Positions 36,415 through 49,489 of a stretch of DNA of 51,900 bases are shown here, in pieces. The translations under genes and the position numbers were made by a program. Below the pieces are notes generated by a model, which worked only from the letters and a program-made list of their open reading frames with translations, was not told the origin of the DNA and searched no databases. The first letter of the stretch is position 1; every line of letters starts with the position of its first letter. The DNA lies in NCBI RefSeq assembly GCF_041956535.1, contig NW_027192200.1:154608-206507 (forward strand), in the 5' to 3' direction. This stretch comes from Calcarisporiella thermophila CBS 279.70. Taxonomy: Eukaryota > Calcarisporiellomycota.

Positions 36415-36824
36415 ATTAAATTATCTTAGCGGTAAAAAAGAGGAGTAAAGTGTAACGAGAACATAGAACCAAAAAATAGGGTATAGATTGGGGCGCAGCA
36501 ATCTTAGAGATTGCACGAATTTTAATTAATTAAGTAATAAAGAAGGAAAGGCGAAAGATCATATTGTCCCCATATACAACCCTACTATATCCATATAAAC
36601 TTTAAATAATTAGAGTGTCTTTCAGTTGGAGTGCCAAATGAGCTTTAAAAATTGGAGTAACAAATATTCTACGCTGACTTCAACTGGATGTCTACATATC
36701 AGAAAACTGAGCCACATAGGACTGTCAATTTAGAGATTATTTATTTCAATCCGAGTTTAAAACGCTCGAGTTTAGTATCTTGCATCTATACTTATAAGAT
36801 TATTTATAAAAATATTCTTTTAAA
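36415..36824. promoter_or_regulatory. Divergent promoter, YEA4-like / FPR
   Basis: 410-nt AT-rich spacer holding both promoters. The TATTTATAAAAATA stretch at 36801-36814 lies 11 nt before the FPR start and may be part of its core promoter or leader. Confidence 0.4.
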
Positions 36825-38420
36825 ATGGCAACCCTAGGATTTTGGGGGCTTATTGTAGAGCCTAAGAAACCACAAAAGTTTGTTGTTACTAGTTCTTTTA
36901 AAATTACAATGGTACATGACCTGATTAATCGGCATTACACTATAGACTTTAATACTCTTACTTATTTCCATTGATTAATTATTAGGCCTGCTTTGGCGAA
37001 AAGGTCAAGGGAAACAAGCGGTCTTGCTTGAAAGTTGAACTTGCGGATAAGAGCTACGCCCTCTGCTCACTCATTCCGAACAAAGTAAGCCGATTATACA
37101 TTTACTTGATGCTACTCTTCCCGGACTTACTGTTTCTCTTTGAATATGTAGCTCGAACAACAACGTATGGCTGTCGTCTTCAGTGACTCGGAAGAAGTAA
37201 CCTTTTCTGTCTCAGGCGAAAAGTAAGGATCTATATCCATCACTACTATTTCCCAGTAATAGATATTCAAACATCCTTTAATTAGTCCGGTCTATCTTAC
37301 GGGCAATTATTTACCGCTTGACTTTGAGCTGCCATATGACGATGAGGACGATTACGAAGGAGAAAGTCTTGGGGAAGAGGACACTGAAGAGGAAGAAGAG
37401 GAAGAGAGCGACGAAGAAGAGCCGAGAGGGATTAAAAGGAAAGCAAGAGAAGCTAAAGGTAGTTATCGCGACTCTTAGTGTTAATGTGATATTTGGATCC
37501 TAACGTGTGTTTTTTTATTAGACTTGGCAAATGGTTTCATAGAAGATGACGAGGACGAGGAAGATGATGAGGATTATGTTATGAAGGAAGGAGAAGATGA
37601 GAGCGAGGAGGAGGATGAGGAGGATGAAGAATTTAGTGATGAAGATGACCAGGAGGTGGAGGAAAATGAGAAGGAAAGCGATCAGGAAGAAGTTGAAAAG
37701 TCAATTGAAAAAAAGGAAGGAAAGATAGGCGCAAAGGAACAAGAATCTCAAAAGAAGAAATCTAAGGAAAAGAAGAAAGGTAACTACTATTGCATGTGAA
37801 TTTATAATTATTGGGCTAATTTGCTATAATTTTAGAAGAAGCCGAAAGTAAGGATCAAGAGAAAAAGGCAGTTGACGCTAAAAAGGAGGCAACATCAAAA
37901 GTTGAAAGCTCTAACAATGCAAATGAATCTGGCAAGGAGAGCGAGGAGGCAACCGAGGAATCGAAGACAAAAAATGAGAAAAAGCCGAAGGAACAGCCCG
38001 TTAAAGTAAGCTTTATTATTTTTCAACTAGGTTGGAAAATAAATGATTTACTACCTCTTGATTTTTTTTATACAAATGTAGCAACGTAAACTTGCCAACG
38101 GTCTGATCATAGAAGAAAAATCTCGAGGTAATGGAGCACGCGCAAAATTCGGAAAGAAGGTTGGCATTCGGTACATTGGACGCATCCACGGCGGAAAAGT
38201 CTTTGACAAAAATGTATCAGGCCCGCCCCTCTACTTCACTCTCGGGAAGGGTGAGGTCATTAAAGGCTTCGATTTAGGTATTGATGGGATGTTACTCGGA
38301 GAACAAAGAAAGCTAGTGATCCCTGCGGCATTGGCTTATGGTGCGAAAGGAAATGCTAAAGCTGGAGTTCCGAAAAATGCAACACTGGAGTTTGATGTCA
38401 AGCTAGTATCCATCAAATAA
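36825..38420 (+). CDS. FPR3: Nucleolar FKBP-type prolyl isomerase (FPR3/FPR4, nucleoplasmin-like domain)
   Basis: Seven exons: 36825-36911, 36986-37084, 37152-37222, 37286-37458, 37522-37779, 37836-38005, 38082-38420; 398 aa. The N-terminal domain (about 1-105, [20 protein letters not shown] to [14 protein letters not shown]) is the nucleoplasmin-like fold. Residues about 110-285 are long Asp/Glu blocks alternating with Lys-rich ones, typical of histone chaperones. The C-terminal FKBP domain (about 286-398) has [39 protein letters not shown] and the AYG pocket. Such proteins bind histones and isomerise prolines in histone tails at rDNA chromatin. The acidic part is split over introns whose phases agree. 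Confidence 0.94.
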
Positions 38421-38577
38421 TTGAACATACATTTCTCACTCAACTTTACAACGATTCCCTTAATCTCAAAATAAATAAAAATAATAACCGTGACCTCTAA
38501 TGTGACGGTTGTTTTCATTTATTAACCATATCGGAAAAGAAGAATGGGTTTTTAAGAGATTCGAACTACTCACGAAA

Positions 38578-39894
<1,317 letters not shown>

Positions 39895-40423
39895 TAAATT
39901 AGCACTCTTTATACCTTCAAGCTAGGGTACAGTTTTGTTGCGCAAAAGCAACACACGAAAATGTCCAGCCCAATGAGTGCTCATTAATTAGAGTTTGGGT
40001 CAATAACTTTGTGAAAGTAGGCCGTAATGCAAAGGACTTTTCAGACATAGTTCATTCTAATACTACCTATTCGAGGGATTGGTTTGGAGGCCAATCTTTG
40101 TAAATTCAAAAGATAATCATTCTGGAGAGCGTCTCTGTTCGTTCCGCGTATTCCCTTGATTCCAGAGTACTCTGCTCTCCCCGGTGCCCATTGCTAAGAC
40201 TCCGAGGAACGCTCGAGAGACTCTAAATGTGTACTTGTGTAAACCATTAAAGTTAACTCTATCGCTAGCTAAAGCAAACGATGAAATCTTTTTCCCTCCA
40301 CTTTTTCTTCTGTATTTTCCTATATTGTTTACCACCGACTCTGTAGAATTAATCAGCTTCTTTATAATAATCCCCTTGTCCGGCATTCAATAGCCACCCA
40401 AAACTCGAGTATATTGAGGAATA
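39895..40423. other. Spacer, TRM61 to DMT transporter
   Basis: 529 nt. GC-richer patch at 40120-40220; minus-strand open frame 40117-40386 has no recognisable features and is treated as chance. Confidence 0.45.
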
Positions 40424-41660
40424 ATGGCCTCCGCAATCATTGACCTACCTCATTCAGAGGTCCCTGCATTCCCTTCTGCAGAAGAGGAAAAAGCAGCCCT
40501 TCTAGAGGATAATGATGACTCTTCACCAGCTTGGTCCTCTCTCCAAAACCGTAATCCATCCATTAAGCTCTGTAGCAAATATATTCTAGTGGGCATTTCT
40601 ACTGTATTTGCGCTCATTTATTTACACACCAAGATCGAAAATCTTTGCCCTGGATTCGACGGAATATCCATTCTGTTCGACCATCTCTTCTGTTGGGGGA
40701 TTGCATTTTGGCTGGGAAAGACAAAACGGTACCCTCCGAAGAAACTAGACGTAATCGGGTGGTGGCAACTTACTGGGATATCTGCAGTCTTCGCTGCGGT
40801 TAGTCCGTTATATCGGTTTGCGCTCCAAGATTCTTCAGTGGGGGTAAGGCTATGTAGCTTTCTTTTATTGGATCGTCGGAATTCAATACTGATTTCTTCA
40901 TTCACAGATTTTGAACGTTATTCATGATCAAATTCCTATTGTTGTACTTGTGTTTTCAGCACTTATGCTAGGGGCAAGGTACTCGTATCGCATTTTATTT
41001 GCCGTCCTACTAGTAAGTGCATATCCCATTGTAGTTTTCTCTCCTCTGTTCTTACTCATACACATATCCACTAAGGTTGTAGCTGGAATCACGTATGCCC
41101 AGTATGATTCTGCTTCCTTCACCAAAGCGAATATACCCGGCCTCATTATCCCTCCTTTCCCTGTTCTTCTCCAATCATTTGTTCAAGTCCTTGTCTTTGA
41201 TCTCTTGGCTGGTGCTCTTTCTCTTCCTCCCACACAGATAATTTCTTACATCTCTCCTTTTTCGCTTTTCTTCCATGCTATCTACCTGTACGCAAATGAC
41301 CTTTTCCATTTCAATTGTTCTGAAATCAGCACCCAAATCGTGCTGCTGGTTCTACTCAGGGCAGCCATCACATTTATTTCCCTGCAGGTGATGCTCAAGT
41401 TGAATGCTGAGGGTGGCCCACTAACGGTTGCCGTGGCGTTTAACGTCATCGCTGCCGTGCTCTTTTTGTTCTCCTCTATGCTTTTCGGCACAGGTTCAAT
41501 GTGGGGAAATGACACTTTTACAAAAGAAGGTGCCGTGGTGACACTTATCGGAGCTCTGTTATATTTGTTAGTTAAATGATTTTTATCAATATCCCATATC
41601 ATACTAATTTGTTTATATTCTAGGAAATTCCTGAGATCCCGAGACCTACCGCAGAAGTAA
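40424..41660 (+). CDS. Drug/metabolite (triose-phosphate/nucleotide-sugar) transporter-like membrane protein
   Basis: Four exons: 40424-40843, 40908-41012, 41076-41566, 41624-41660; 350 aa. After a hydrophilic N-terminus (acidic, about 45 aa) there are roughly ten membrane segments with the repeat pattern of TPT/DMT carriers: SPLYRFALQDSSVGILNVIH near TM4, FTKANIPGLI loop, and AVAFNVIAAVLFLFSSMLFG late. Intron 2 (41013-41075, 63 nt, GTAAGT donor) has no stop and is a multiple of three, so read-through would add 21 residues. Intron 3 is best spliced at GTTAGT (branch-like ATACTAAT), giving the end YLKFLRSRDLPQK. The substrate is not predictable. Confidence 0.75.
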
Positions 41661-42026
41661 CTTCTGCTAGCCAAGGAAATAGATTATATTTGAACACCAG
41701 AAATGAACGCCGAATTCCTACCGGTGTTGTGTCAACCCTCGTTGCCATGATAACCTGCTATTGATATCTACTTTAGTATTTTTGAATCCAGGGAAGTAGC
41801 CTGATTAGCCTAAATTATTTTTTATTATTAAATAAACTAAAATTGAGGATGAAACAAAAGATTGAAATTTATACATTGAATGAGTGGAGTGGATTGCTAC
41901 TAGCTACAAATTGAAGAGAAAAGGGCTATTTAGCGATATAATACAGAAGAGATGCTGCGCTGTTTGATTCGTGATCAAATGCCAGATTTTGAGTAGGTCG
42001 CTTGGAAGTTGGAATGAGAACGCAGC
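41661..42026. other. Convergent spacer, DMT transporter / RhoGEF
   Basis: 366 nt. If intron 3 of the transporter used the alternative donor GTTAAA, coding could run on to about 41764. Otherwise nothing is seen. Confidence 0.4.
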
Positions 42027-43551
42027 CTAGGACCGCCTCCGTTTGGATTTTTTCTCCTGCGAGAGAGAGAGTGCTTCATTTGCCGCACTGGCGACAGCGT
42101 TTATGGAGCGAAGTGCAGCAGAGATCTCCACGTAATCTGGATGAGCGGGAGGAGTATGCTTCTGGAGCTGGGATAGAAGCAGGCTGTATCTGGTGATGCG
42201 CTGGACTGGCATAATAAGATAATCGGCAAGTGTTAGGCGCACTTTTTCACGCCTCTTTTGTTGCTCCTATAAACAAAAGGTAAGACGAATATTTTAGTAA
42301 ATAAGTGCAACCCCATAGTGAGCCCATCTATACATACTGTGAGGAACTTGCGATAGATCATCTTGGAGCTATTTCGTTTCAGAGCGGCTTGAGATTCAGG
42401 ATAGTTGATCGCGTATAATACGTAGGAATCAAAAAGCGCTTCTCTTCTCAGGAATATTTTCCCGATTTTTGTGTAATCATCACACCATGTGGTCATGGCA
42501 CGTTTTAGATCCCGCACCAGTGCTGCACTGAGTAATATCAACTCTCGGATTGGCCCAAATATAGTATTTACGTCCTCAGGGTTGACGAGGGGCTTTGTGG
42601 TGCGGGATGCGGTGTCGAAGGGGAAGAAGAAGAGGGACTCGATAGATTTAAGATGGGAGTAATAGGTGGCCTCAGTATCAAGAAGTTCTTGGACTATGAA
42701 GCGGCGGAGAGAAGATGAAGAAATATCTTCAGAAAAAGGCAGCTAAAAAAGCATGTAAACAATTAGCAAAACTAATTACTTGCATTGAAGGAAGATAAGA
42801 AGAGGGGATTTACCATTTTCGAATAACTCTCCAACGCGACTTGTCTCTTGCGCGCATCGTCCTTTTCTGAATATGAAGTGCTCCTGTCAACATTACACTT
42901 TCGTTCCCACGGTGGCATATTTATCTCAACATTCGAATGTGAACGCTGCATGTAGGATGGAACTCTCGAGGTGGCACATGCTTCTCTCCTTTGTGTGCTT
43001 TCTGTGGAGTTAGGGAGTGGAGGTAGCGGCCCATCGATCACATATTGAGGCATGGGAGGCGCTTTTGGTATCACACGATTTCTCCGATGAAGCAGCTGGT
43101 GTTGACATGATGCCACTTTTGTAACAGGCTGGGCGACAGAGCCAGAACCAACGCTGCGAGTATATTTGGCAGCCTCTTCGCGATTTTGATCCGTCTTTAA
43201 CCGTTGAAAGTTTACTCTAGTCGATCTATGTATCGATCTTCTTCTTCGACGGTTAACTTCTGTCACTTCTTTTTCGTCTCGCTGCTGCTGTTCGATCCCT
43301 TGAAATGCAGTCAAGATATTCTGTACATAGTGTGCAAAATCTGCATCAAAGCCCTCCACTTCCATCTTCTTCAGCCTGTTCGGTTCCATTATATTAGAGT
43401 CTTTCAAAGATGGGCCTGTTTTCGAGGTCGAATGGAGCAGTGCCAAGTGAGAACGAAGTTCGTCAGCTGTACCGGGGGCGTGCCGTGAGAGGGCTTTGTT
43501 GCGAGAGTGTACGCTCGGTAGAGCTGTGGACTTATGCAGTGCAAGAGACAT
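42027..43551 (-). CDS. Rho guanine-nucleotide exchange factor, DH domain only
   Basis: Three exons: 43551-42814, 42742-42338, 42266-42027; 460 aa, phase 0 at both junctions. Residues 1-245 are low-complexity and basic with a proline patch (PKAPPMPQYV, PLPPLP). The DH domain runs about 255-450: LRRFIVQELLDTEATYYSHL (CR1), FGPIRELILLSAALVRDL, and the helix LADYLIMPVQRITRYSLLLSQL (CR3, with MPVQR-TRY). It activates Rho/Cdc42-type GTPases. The frame stops after QEKKSKRRRS, at the place where a PH domain normally begins. This is either a PH-less GEF or a gene with a missed 3' exon; a CTAG lies at the stop. Confidence 0.85.
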
Positions 43552-46500
43552 CTCTAACTTGAGTTAGGAGAAAGGAAGCGGGTATTCAGCCTAAAGATGG
43601 ATTATAGATCGAGGGTAGAATGAGAGGAAGGATTTATTACGAAGGGGAAAGCAGCCGGTCCTTTAAAGAAGGGAAGAGAAAAACAGAGTGGGGGATTTGA
43701 TTACATAGAATAGTTAAAATAAAAGTATTTTATCTTAAACTAGGCGTCTTTTTAAAATGAAAGGCGCATTCTTCCGTGCCGGCGAGGGTGAGAAATCAGG
43801 GAAATTACTAGCGAAGGCAAATGCAAAACGTGAGCAATGTCTCAGATTTTCAACAACATGGGCCATACACGAGATAGTTACTAAGCCGTGACTTGAATAC
43901 TTTCGTAGACTGTTTCAAATATGATATGTGCTGTTTAAACCGTTCCCCTAGTTCTTTAACCATGCAACCTCCCCACTACATTCCCCGCTTAACTTCATGG
44001 CAAAGAAGATTACAAAATTGGAAATACAGCATTTGGTAGAGCTCGTTTCATTGAGCAATCCCCATAGATTCAATAACCCGACCAAATAACCCTGAGAATC
44101 GAATCGCAATAAAAATCAAACACATGCACGTCATCAAGACAGGGGGTTTAACGAAAGGCTATATACTATATATATGCTATATACAAATTTTCAAAATATT
44201 TATCTTCAAAAAATACATTTAATTATAATTGAAATAGGTCAATTAACGATGATACTTTTCTTCACTTCTAATATACTCCAATGGCAAATCTACAATATGC
44301 TACTTCCATTTCTCTACACGTAGGGTCTAAGATCGTAATTTTAAGTATGATACCTCCTAGCCGTGTCTATATTCATTGAAGGCTCAAATGTAAGCGTTAA
44401 AAACATGGGATCGGATGCCCACCGAGAAAAAACTTTCTTCACGTGTGTTTTGCCAGCTCAGTAGAAATTGATAATAGGAAAAACCAGGGGATATTCTTGT
44501 GAGAATTGAGTAAATTCTAATGTGCTAATAGTTTAAAAGGCACTGACCACAAAGTGATGAGATTTTGATAATGATCAATGGAAACAATTCCGAATTGATG
44601 CGCAATAAGAAGGCGAGTAAAAAACTCGCACATGCCAATGGAATAAGAAAAAAGCAATCGAGTTGCCTAAAGACTTTGATCAAAATGTCTTGCATGGGCA
44701 TTAGATAAGGAAACGACCTCCGGGATACAAGTAATGTATATATACGGTAATTTTACATTCTATCTCTTGAAACTTGCATCCCAGCTCCGCTGTTGATTTC
44801 GAGCTTTGCTAATGTGAAGCCTTCTAAATACAGTGTGGTAAGGGTCTTAGGCTGAGGGATTTACACCTAAGGTTAATTAGGATTTACTGCAATGGAAAAA
44901 TTAAGAAAAGCTTAAGATATCAAGGACGCGGTAAACTGAGACTAAATTGGGGTAGTACCATTATAGTAATGGTACTTTTTGATGCGTAGATTACATTATG
45001 TTGACACTAGTTAACAAGAAAATAAACACAGCGTATCATGCAACAGGTACAGTGACATCAGTTTATACTTTATCATTTTCGGATTCTCAAAAGTGTAATA
45101 ATCAATTATACTTACACGCCAACATTTACAGAATACCTCTAGTACATCAGTTGAATAAGTGAAGTGCTTCATTATATTGCTGTTTGTTAGATTGTAATTA
45201 TTTGGATACAATCTTTTCAAGAGATTGTGTAGATAATAAACTTACAGCAGCTGCATAGTTAATGCATCTGAAATCATCGAAATACATATATGTATTTATG
45301 ATATTTCATTGAGCCCAGGATGTGTCCACCCTTTGTTCGAAGTCTGCTCTATTGAGGTCTGTTCTTAGAACATCTAATTTAAAGCTACCCAATTCATCCA
45401 CTCTCCTGCCTTGGAATCCTTAATGTATTTGCAGATATCCCGGGGTGGCCTTCCAGAATCCACTGGAATCTATTTTTTCGACATTCTTTTATAGCGGCAA
45501 CGATTTTTCCTAAGATGAATTAGAAAGGATGTGATCACGATTTACCTTAGCTCTCTCAAGGAACAGATAACCATCAGTCAAGTGAGCATAGATGAGGAAT
45601 ACTTTTATATACAAACTATTGTGCTTCCACCATATGCTTCTGGATACAGGACGCTGTTTTACAGACTATCTTGCATTACCTATTTTGCGAGGTGTAATGA
45701 CTGAGTGTGGAATCGATCTAATCAGTCTTATAGTTCTCAAGAGAGACCTAAAATTATTAGCGCAGTGCGGAAAGTAAATATTCTAATGCCCACTAATAAA
45801 TGATTTATTTTATCAAGACTAACATAATATACACTTTTTAAATTAATTTAGTTTAAAAGAGCACAGCCAAGGTTTCCTCCTACTCAAAGGACTGGGCAAT
45901 ACACGAGTGGATTAAGGAACTGATCCATGATAGGCATAGGTGTTACGCTTGTTTTTACTTACATCTATACCTATAAAATATCGATCATTATGCTTTATTT
46001 TCAAATATCATCTTTGACGACTTAGGCGCATATCAAGTAGAAAAGTCAAGAGAAAAAATCGGTAAGGGTATTTGATGAACCCGAAAGCTTATCATTAAAT
46101 TCAATAGGTGCGAGCGATGCCCAGTATGAAGATTCTGAATTACGGTTCGAAACCTCAGATAAAATTAGTGTACAATATTAGTATAGTGCGGTATATATAC
46201 AACATTATATGAAAAAAATATCTAATTCTTTCACAAGACTTTCTTCTAATCTTCCTTATTTTCATTTCTAGATGAGCCTCTGATAAAACGACGAAAGGGA
46301 TAAAACGATATTAGTGTATTTCAAGATCAGGACACAACAGATACAAATGGGGAGCGCCCTCCGATGAATGCCCAGCAATTGAGCAGAGTAGGAAGAGAGC
46401 CAAAAGGAAGAATATTGAGAATGTAAATTAACTCAAAGCGAAGAAAGGGATGTGGAGTGCGGGCCCAATGGATATTTGATAAGTGCAGCCAGAAAAAGAG

Positions 46501-47621
46501 CCGGGTAAATTCTATCGTAAGTAAACTAAAATCCTAAGGTAGCAAAGATTTTTAACAAATATTTTATCTAATTAATGTGTTAAAAATAATATAAATACAA
46601 AGTAATATTACAGAGAAAATAGTGAGAAAAATAGCAAGTTATAGGTATAGAAAACTAAAGGAATATGGAATAAGAAATCATAAAGGTTACATAAAGAAAC
46701 CATAAAGGTCTGGTTCGCGATTCTATATATTTTCACAGCCCTACGATTTTTATAAGATTTTTAATCATTTCCTCTATTGGAATTTTTTGTAGGGACGATA
46801 CCACATGGGACCACAAGAAATCCTAATCCTAAAATCGGTGTGTGGCAGCAACATTAAAAGTGTTGAATTTGGGTTTATGATGGGGCACCGACTTAAAATA
46901 CCCAACTCTTTGAATAGTAAAGAAGCATAACGCGGAATGGAACACCTTTACCCCCTCCCCTCATCTCCAATGAACGCAAAATGGGCAGATAGTATTCACT
47001 CATTAGTGATACAAGCTGATCACAACAATATTCCTCAAAATCTTTTTATTCCCACTTTCTTTCTTATGAGTCATCGACCTTTCTTACCTAAGCTAGTTCC
47101 GACTTTTACCTTATAGATTTTGCTTTTCTCTTCTTTTACAGGCAAATAATGCTAGAATAAAAGGTTGATTTTGAGTTTGGGAGACAAACTTTGATATAAT
47201 TTATTTTCTCTCAGGGTCACCTATGAAACTCAGCTCTCATGTAACCCTCAATAGAAACTGGTTCCAATAGATATTCGCCAAAGTAACCTTAGTTGGAGAG
47301 GATCCCATCCTCGAATAGTCTTTACTGAGTCTCTCCTTACCATCATAACCCTGTCTGATCTAATGGCAGATGATGAATTCCGCACTTTGGAGCGTAGTAG
47401 GCAGGATCTATTCATAAGTACAACACTCGGTGAGAAAACACCCCAACCTTTTTTTATCGAACTGAGAAAGCTATGACGCTGAATTATCGTATAACTTCTC
47501 AGGCGAAGTTAATAGACGATCGAAATGGGACCTGGGACCTTCAGCAGTGAGGCGAAGTCTGCTGAGGTTATAAAAAGAAAAATGTTTCCTCGGAACTATC
47601 CAAATTTTCATTCATGTAACA
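43552..47621. other. Gene-poor AT-rich interval
   Basis: About 4 kb with no intact gene. Three places look like protein remnants. First, minus strand about 45340-45780 (see findings), with an intron-like GTAAAT..CTTAG joint. Second, plus strand 47254-47477, open for 74 codons with LMADDEFRTLERSRQDLFIS. Third, plus strand 46330-46432, open with GERPPMNAQQLSRVGREPKG. None has a recognised family. Proximity to retroelements suggests decay. Confidence 0.4.
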
Positions 47622-47675
47622 GTGTCTCGTAATATTTTTATCATCTGTTTTGAGTCATTTTTCAATTTATTTTCT

Positions 47676-47683
47676 TATATAAG
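47676..47683 (+). promoter_or_regulatory. Possible TATA box of the cysteine-rich protein gene
   Basis: TATATAAG about 71-78 nt before the start codon at 47754. A second candidate, TTATAAAAAG, is at 47570-47579. Confidence 0.45.
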
Positions 47684-47753
47684 GACAGCTTTTATTTTAT
47701 CTCTAACATTTTTAGAAGAACTCATACTGCCTGCTATTCTCATTTCTCGAAAC

Positions 47754-47990
47754 ATGCGCTTCATACTAGTGATTAGTTTGCTTTGTGTGCTGGCAAGCCT
47801 CGTGACAGCACAGTCTTTTGACGATGTGAGCACCAAACAACTTTGCCAAAACCACGACGGGAAAGCACCTAAGGCCTGTGAACAGTGCTGTGCTCGACAG
47901 TGTAGCCCGGGTGGGAACGGTTATGCGCAATGCGTCTACTGTTGTCGGAACAGACAGAAGCAATGCCAAAAGTGGTGTGGAGTACCATAG
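47754..47990 (+). CDS. Small secreted cysteine-rich protein
   Basis: Intronless, 78 aa. Residues 1-18 (MRFILVISLLCVLASLVT) form a clear signal peptide with likely cleavage before Gln. The mature part of about 59 residues has ten cysteines, including two CC pairs and a final CQKWCGVP, spaced roughly C-x9-C-x2-CC-x3-C-x9-C-x2-CC-x5-C-x3-C. Five disulfides would be possible. No family is recognised. Small secreted Cys-rich proteins in fungi include effectors, antimicrobial peptides and wall proteins; none can be claimed here. Upstream in-frame codons could add 44 hydrophobic residues only through a GTG start, so ATG 47754 is used. Confidence 0.7.
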   Translation: MRFILVISLLCVLASLVTAQSFDDVSTKQLCQNHDGKAPKACEQCCARQCSPGGNGYAQCVYCCRNRQKQCQKWCGVP

Positions 47991-48070
47991 GATTTAGGCG
48001 CTGGGTCCAGTGCTCCAGCACAGGGTACATGTGGTGAGATGCTGAAACATTTAGTTGTAATGACGTAAGA

Positions 48071-48619
48071 CTAGCGGGCCGCGGTGTTGAGGCAACCTGC
48101 CAGCTTGTGCCATTGCATATTGTTTTTGTTTGATAAAATAAAAGTTAGTTTGTGAACGGAGGTCCAGACTTTCTCCCAATCTTTGGGTGTTGATCCAACC
48201 TCGGGCCAGGATCGAGGCACCAGTGTATTCGGCTCTAGAGAGCCATTGCGCTGGGAGTGACGGCCCTGTCGTGTGGTGTATTCCGCGACGGGCCTACCGG
48301 GCAGGTGGCAATGGTAGAGTGGGTGAGGGTGTTGCTGCGGTATATCAGTGCATTCTGTGACTTTTGCAACTAAGATCGGGGGTAGGTTGAGAAACCTGAG
48401 GTCCCATCCAAGAGAGCGATCGCAGTATCGACGGTGACACGCTCTCCTTAGCTTTTCAGTAGGGAGCATAGAGAATCTGCGTTCCATTTCCGATAGTCTT
48501 CCACTATTTCCGTCAAATAGTGCTTGTTTATGAAGCGATCTGCACTTGATTTTTCTGCCCCAGCGGACAAACGTTAGTATCTCGTTAAGTAGGTACGGCG
48601 GTGTTGGAGTTTTGGCTCC
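48071..48619 (-). mobile_element. Non-LTR retrotransposon (LINE) ORF2 fragment
   Basis: Minus-strand frame open for 182 codons with no start codon at its beginning, bounded by stops at 48620-48622 and 48071-48073. The text reads PPYLLNEILTFVRWGRKIKC then CRSLHKQALFDGNSGRL, and late DWEKVWTSVHKLTFILSNKN with MQWHKLAG, resembling the part after the reverse-transcriptase core that leads into the zf-RVT zinc-binding end of fungal LINEs. The 5' and 3' parts are missing. Family assignment is by pattern only. The two fragments at 50910-51900 could be the 3' end of the same family. Confidence 0.6.
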
Positions 48620-48720
48620 TCAATCTGTCAGAAAGGAATGTCTCCAGGGCCAAGAGACCCCAGAAACACCCCCTACGGCTGAGAGTTTACTAAAAAAAAA
48701 TCCCCAGCGGAGTCGATAAG

Positions 48721-49198
48721 TTTTTTTTTTGAGATTAATGGATCTTTATTGTAAAGTATCCTTTTAGGTTAATATAGTGACTTGTCAGTCCTCAGAAACA
48801 AGAAATACATGTAAGCAATGGTTGAGCGTGTGAATACCATCCTATTTTTCAAGGACGGTATTATAGAGAAAAAGAATATAAACAAAAAGAAAAAAAAAGG
48901 AAAAATTGGAATGCGGGTGGTAGGGTATTCGGCATGGTCGTATTGGAGCTAAGTGTTTTGGTTGAAGGATATTTCGTCCCCTTGGACTTGTATCCAACTT
49001 CCCTTACACCAAAGCTCTTGGAAATCTTCTTTCTTATCCTTTATGGATGCTGACCACCATTTGGATCTCACGATGTTTTGCATTTCGTGACCTAGTTGTT
49101 CAGCGAGCGCTATTTCGCTTGGTTAGGCGTTATCCATTATTATCGATATTCTTGATCGATAGATGATCCAGATTGCTGCATCATGGACCGTTGACACT
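48721..49198 (-). mobile_element. Poly(A)-ended repeat unit B
   Basis: Minus-strand unit ending with AATAAA and a ten-A tail (48721-48730). Inside, 48949-49122 is open and reads EIALAEQLGHEMQNIVRSKW, then ELWCKGSWIQVQGDEISF and ..NT-stop; an in-frame stop at 49123-49125 separates it from an ATG-led start. The C-terminal part is related to the matching part of unit A. It begins immediately after a TTATCGAC site, like unit A. Probably a 5'-truncated retroposed sequence, now a pseudogene. Confidence 0.5.
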
Positions 49199-49207
49199 GT
49201 CGATAAA

Positions 49208-49473
49208 TTTTTTTTCCTCTAAGGACGCGGGAACTTGCGTCCTGTGGTTTATATAATATATATTACAAATGTGAGATATGCTTTCGGACAAGCTTATTAA
49301 TTACTAGTAAAACATGGGATATAATTTAAAGAGTTCGGTGCTTGGAAATGTCGGATTAAGTGTTCTTGGCTTCCTCGCAATCGAAGGCTACTTCTTGACT
49401 GTCATCGATCTGGATTAGCGAGCTCTTTCCCCATTTTTGCTTGAACCCTTCTTCGTCTTTTTTCCTCTGTGCC
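49208..49473 (-). mobile_element. Poly(A)-ended repeat unit A
   Basis: Minus-strand unit from just after CTTATCGACT (49474-49483) to an eight-A tail (49208-49215). Its open part ends at a stop at 49356-49358 and reads FKQKWGKSSLIQIDDSQEVA then ..NT-stop, paralogous to unit B (shared W-x-K-x-S-x-I-Q, an acidic residue then F, and the terminal NT-stop). Near the tail is a perfect 7-bp inverted repeat, AGGACGC/GCGTCCT. The element family is unknown. Confidence 0.5.
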
Positions 49474-49489
49474 AGTCGATAAGTTTTTT

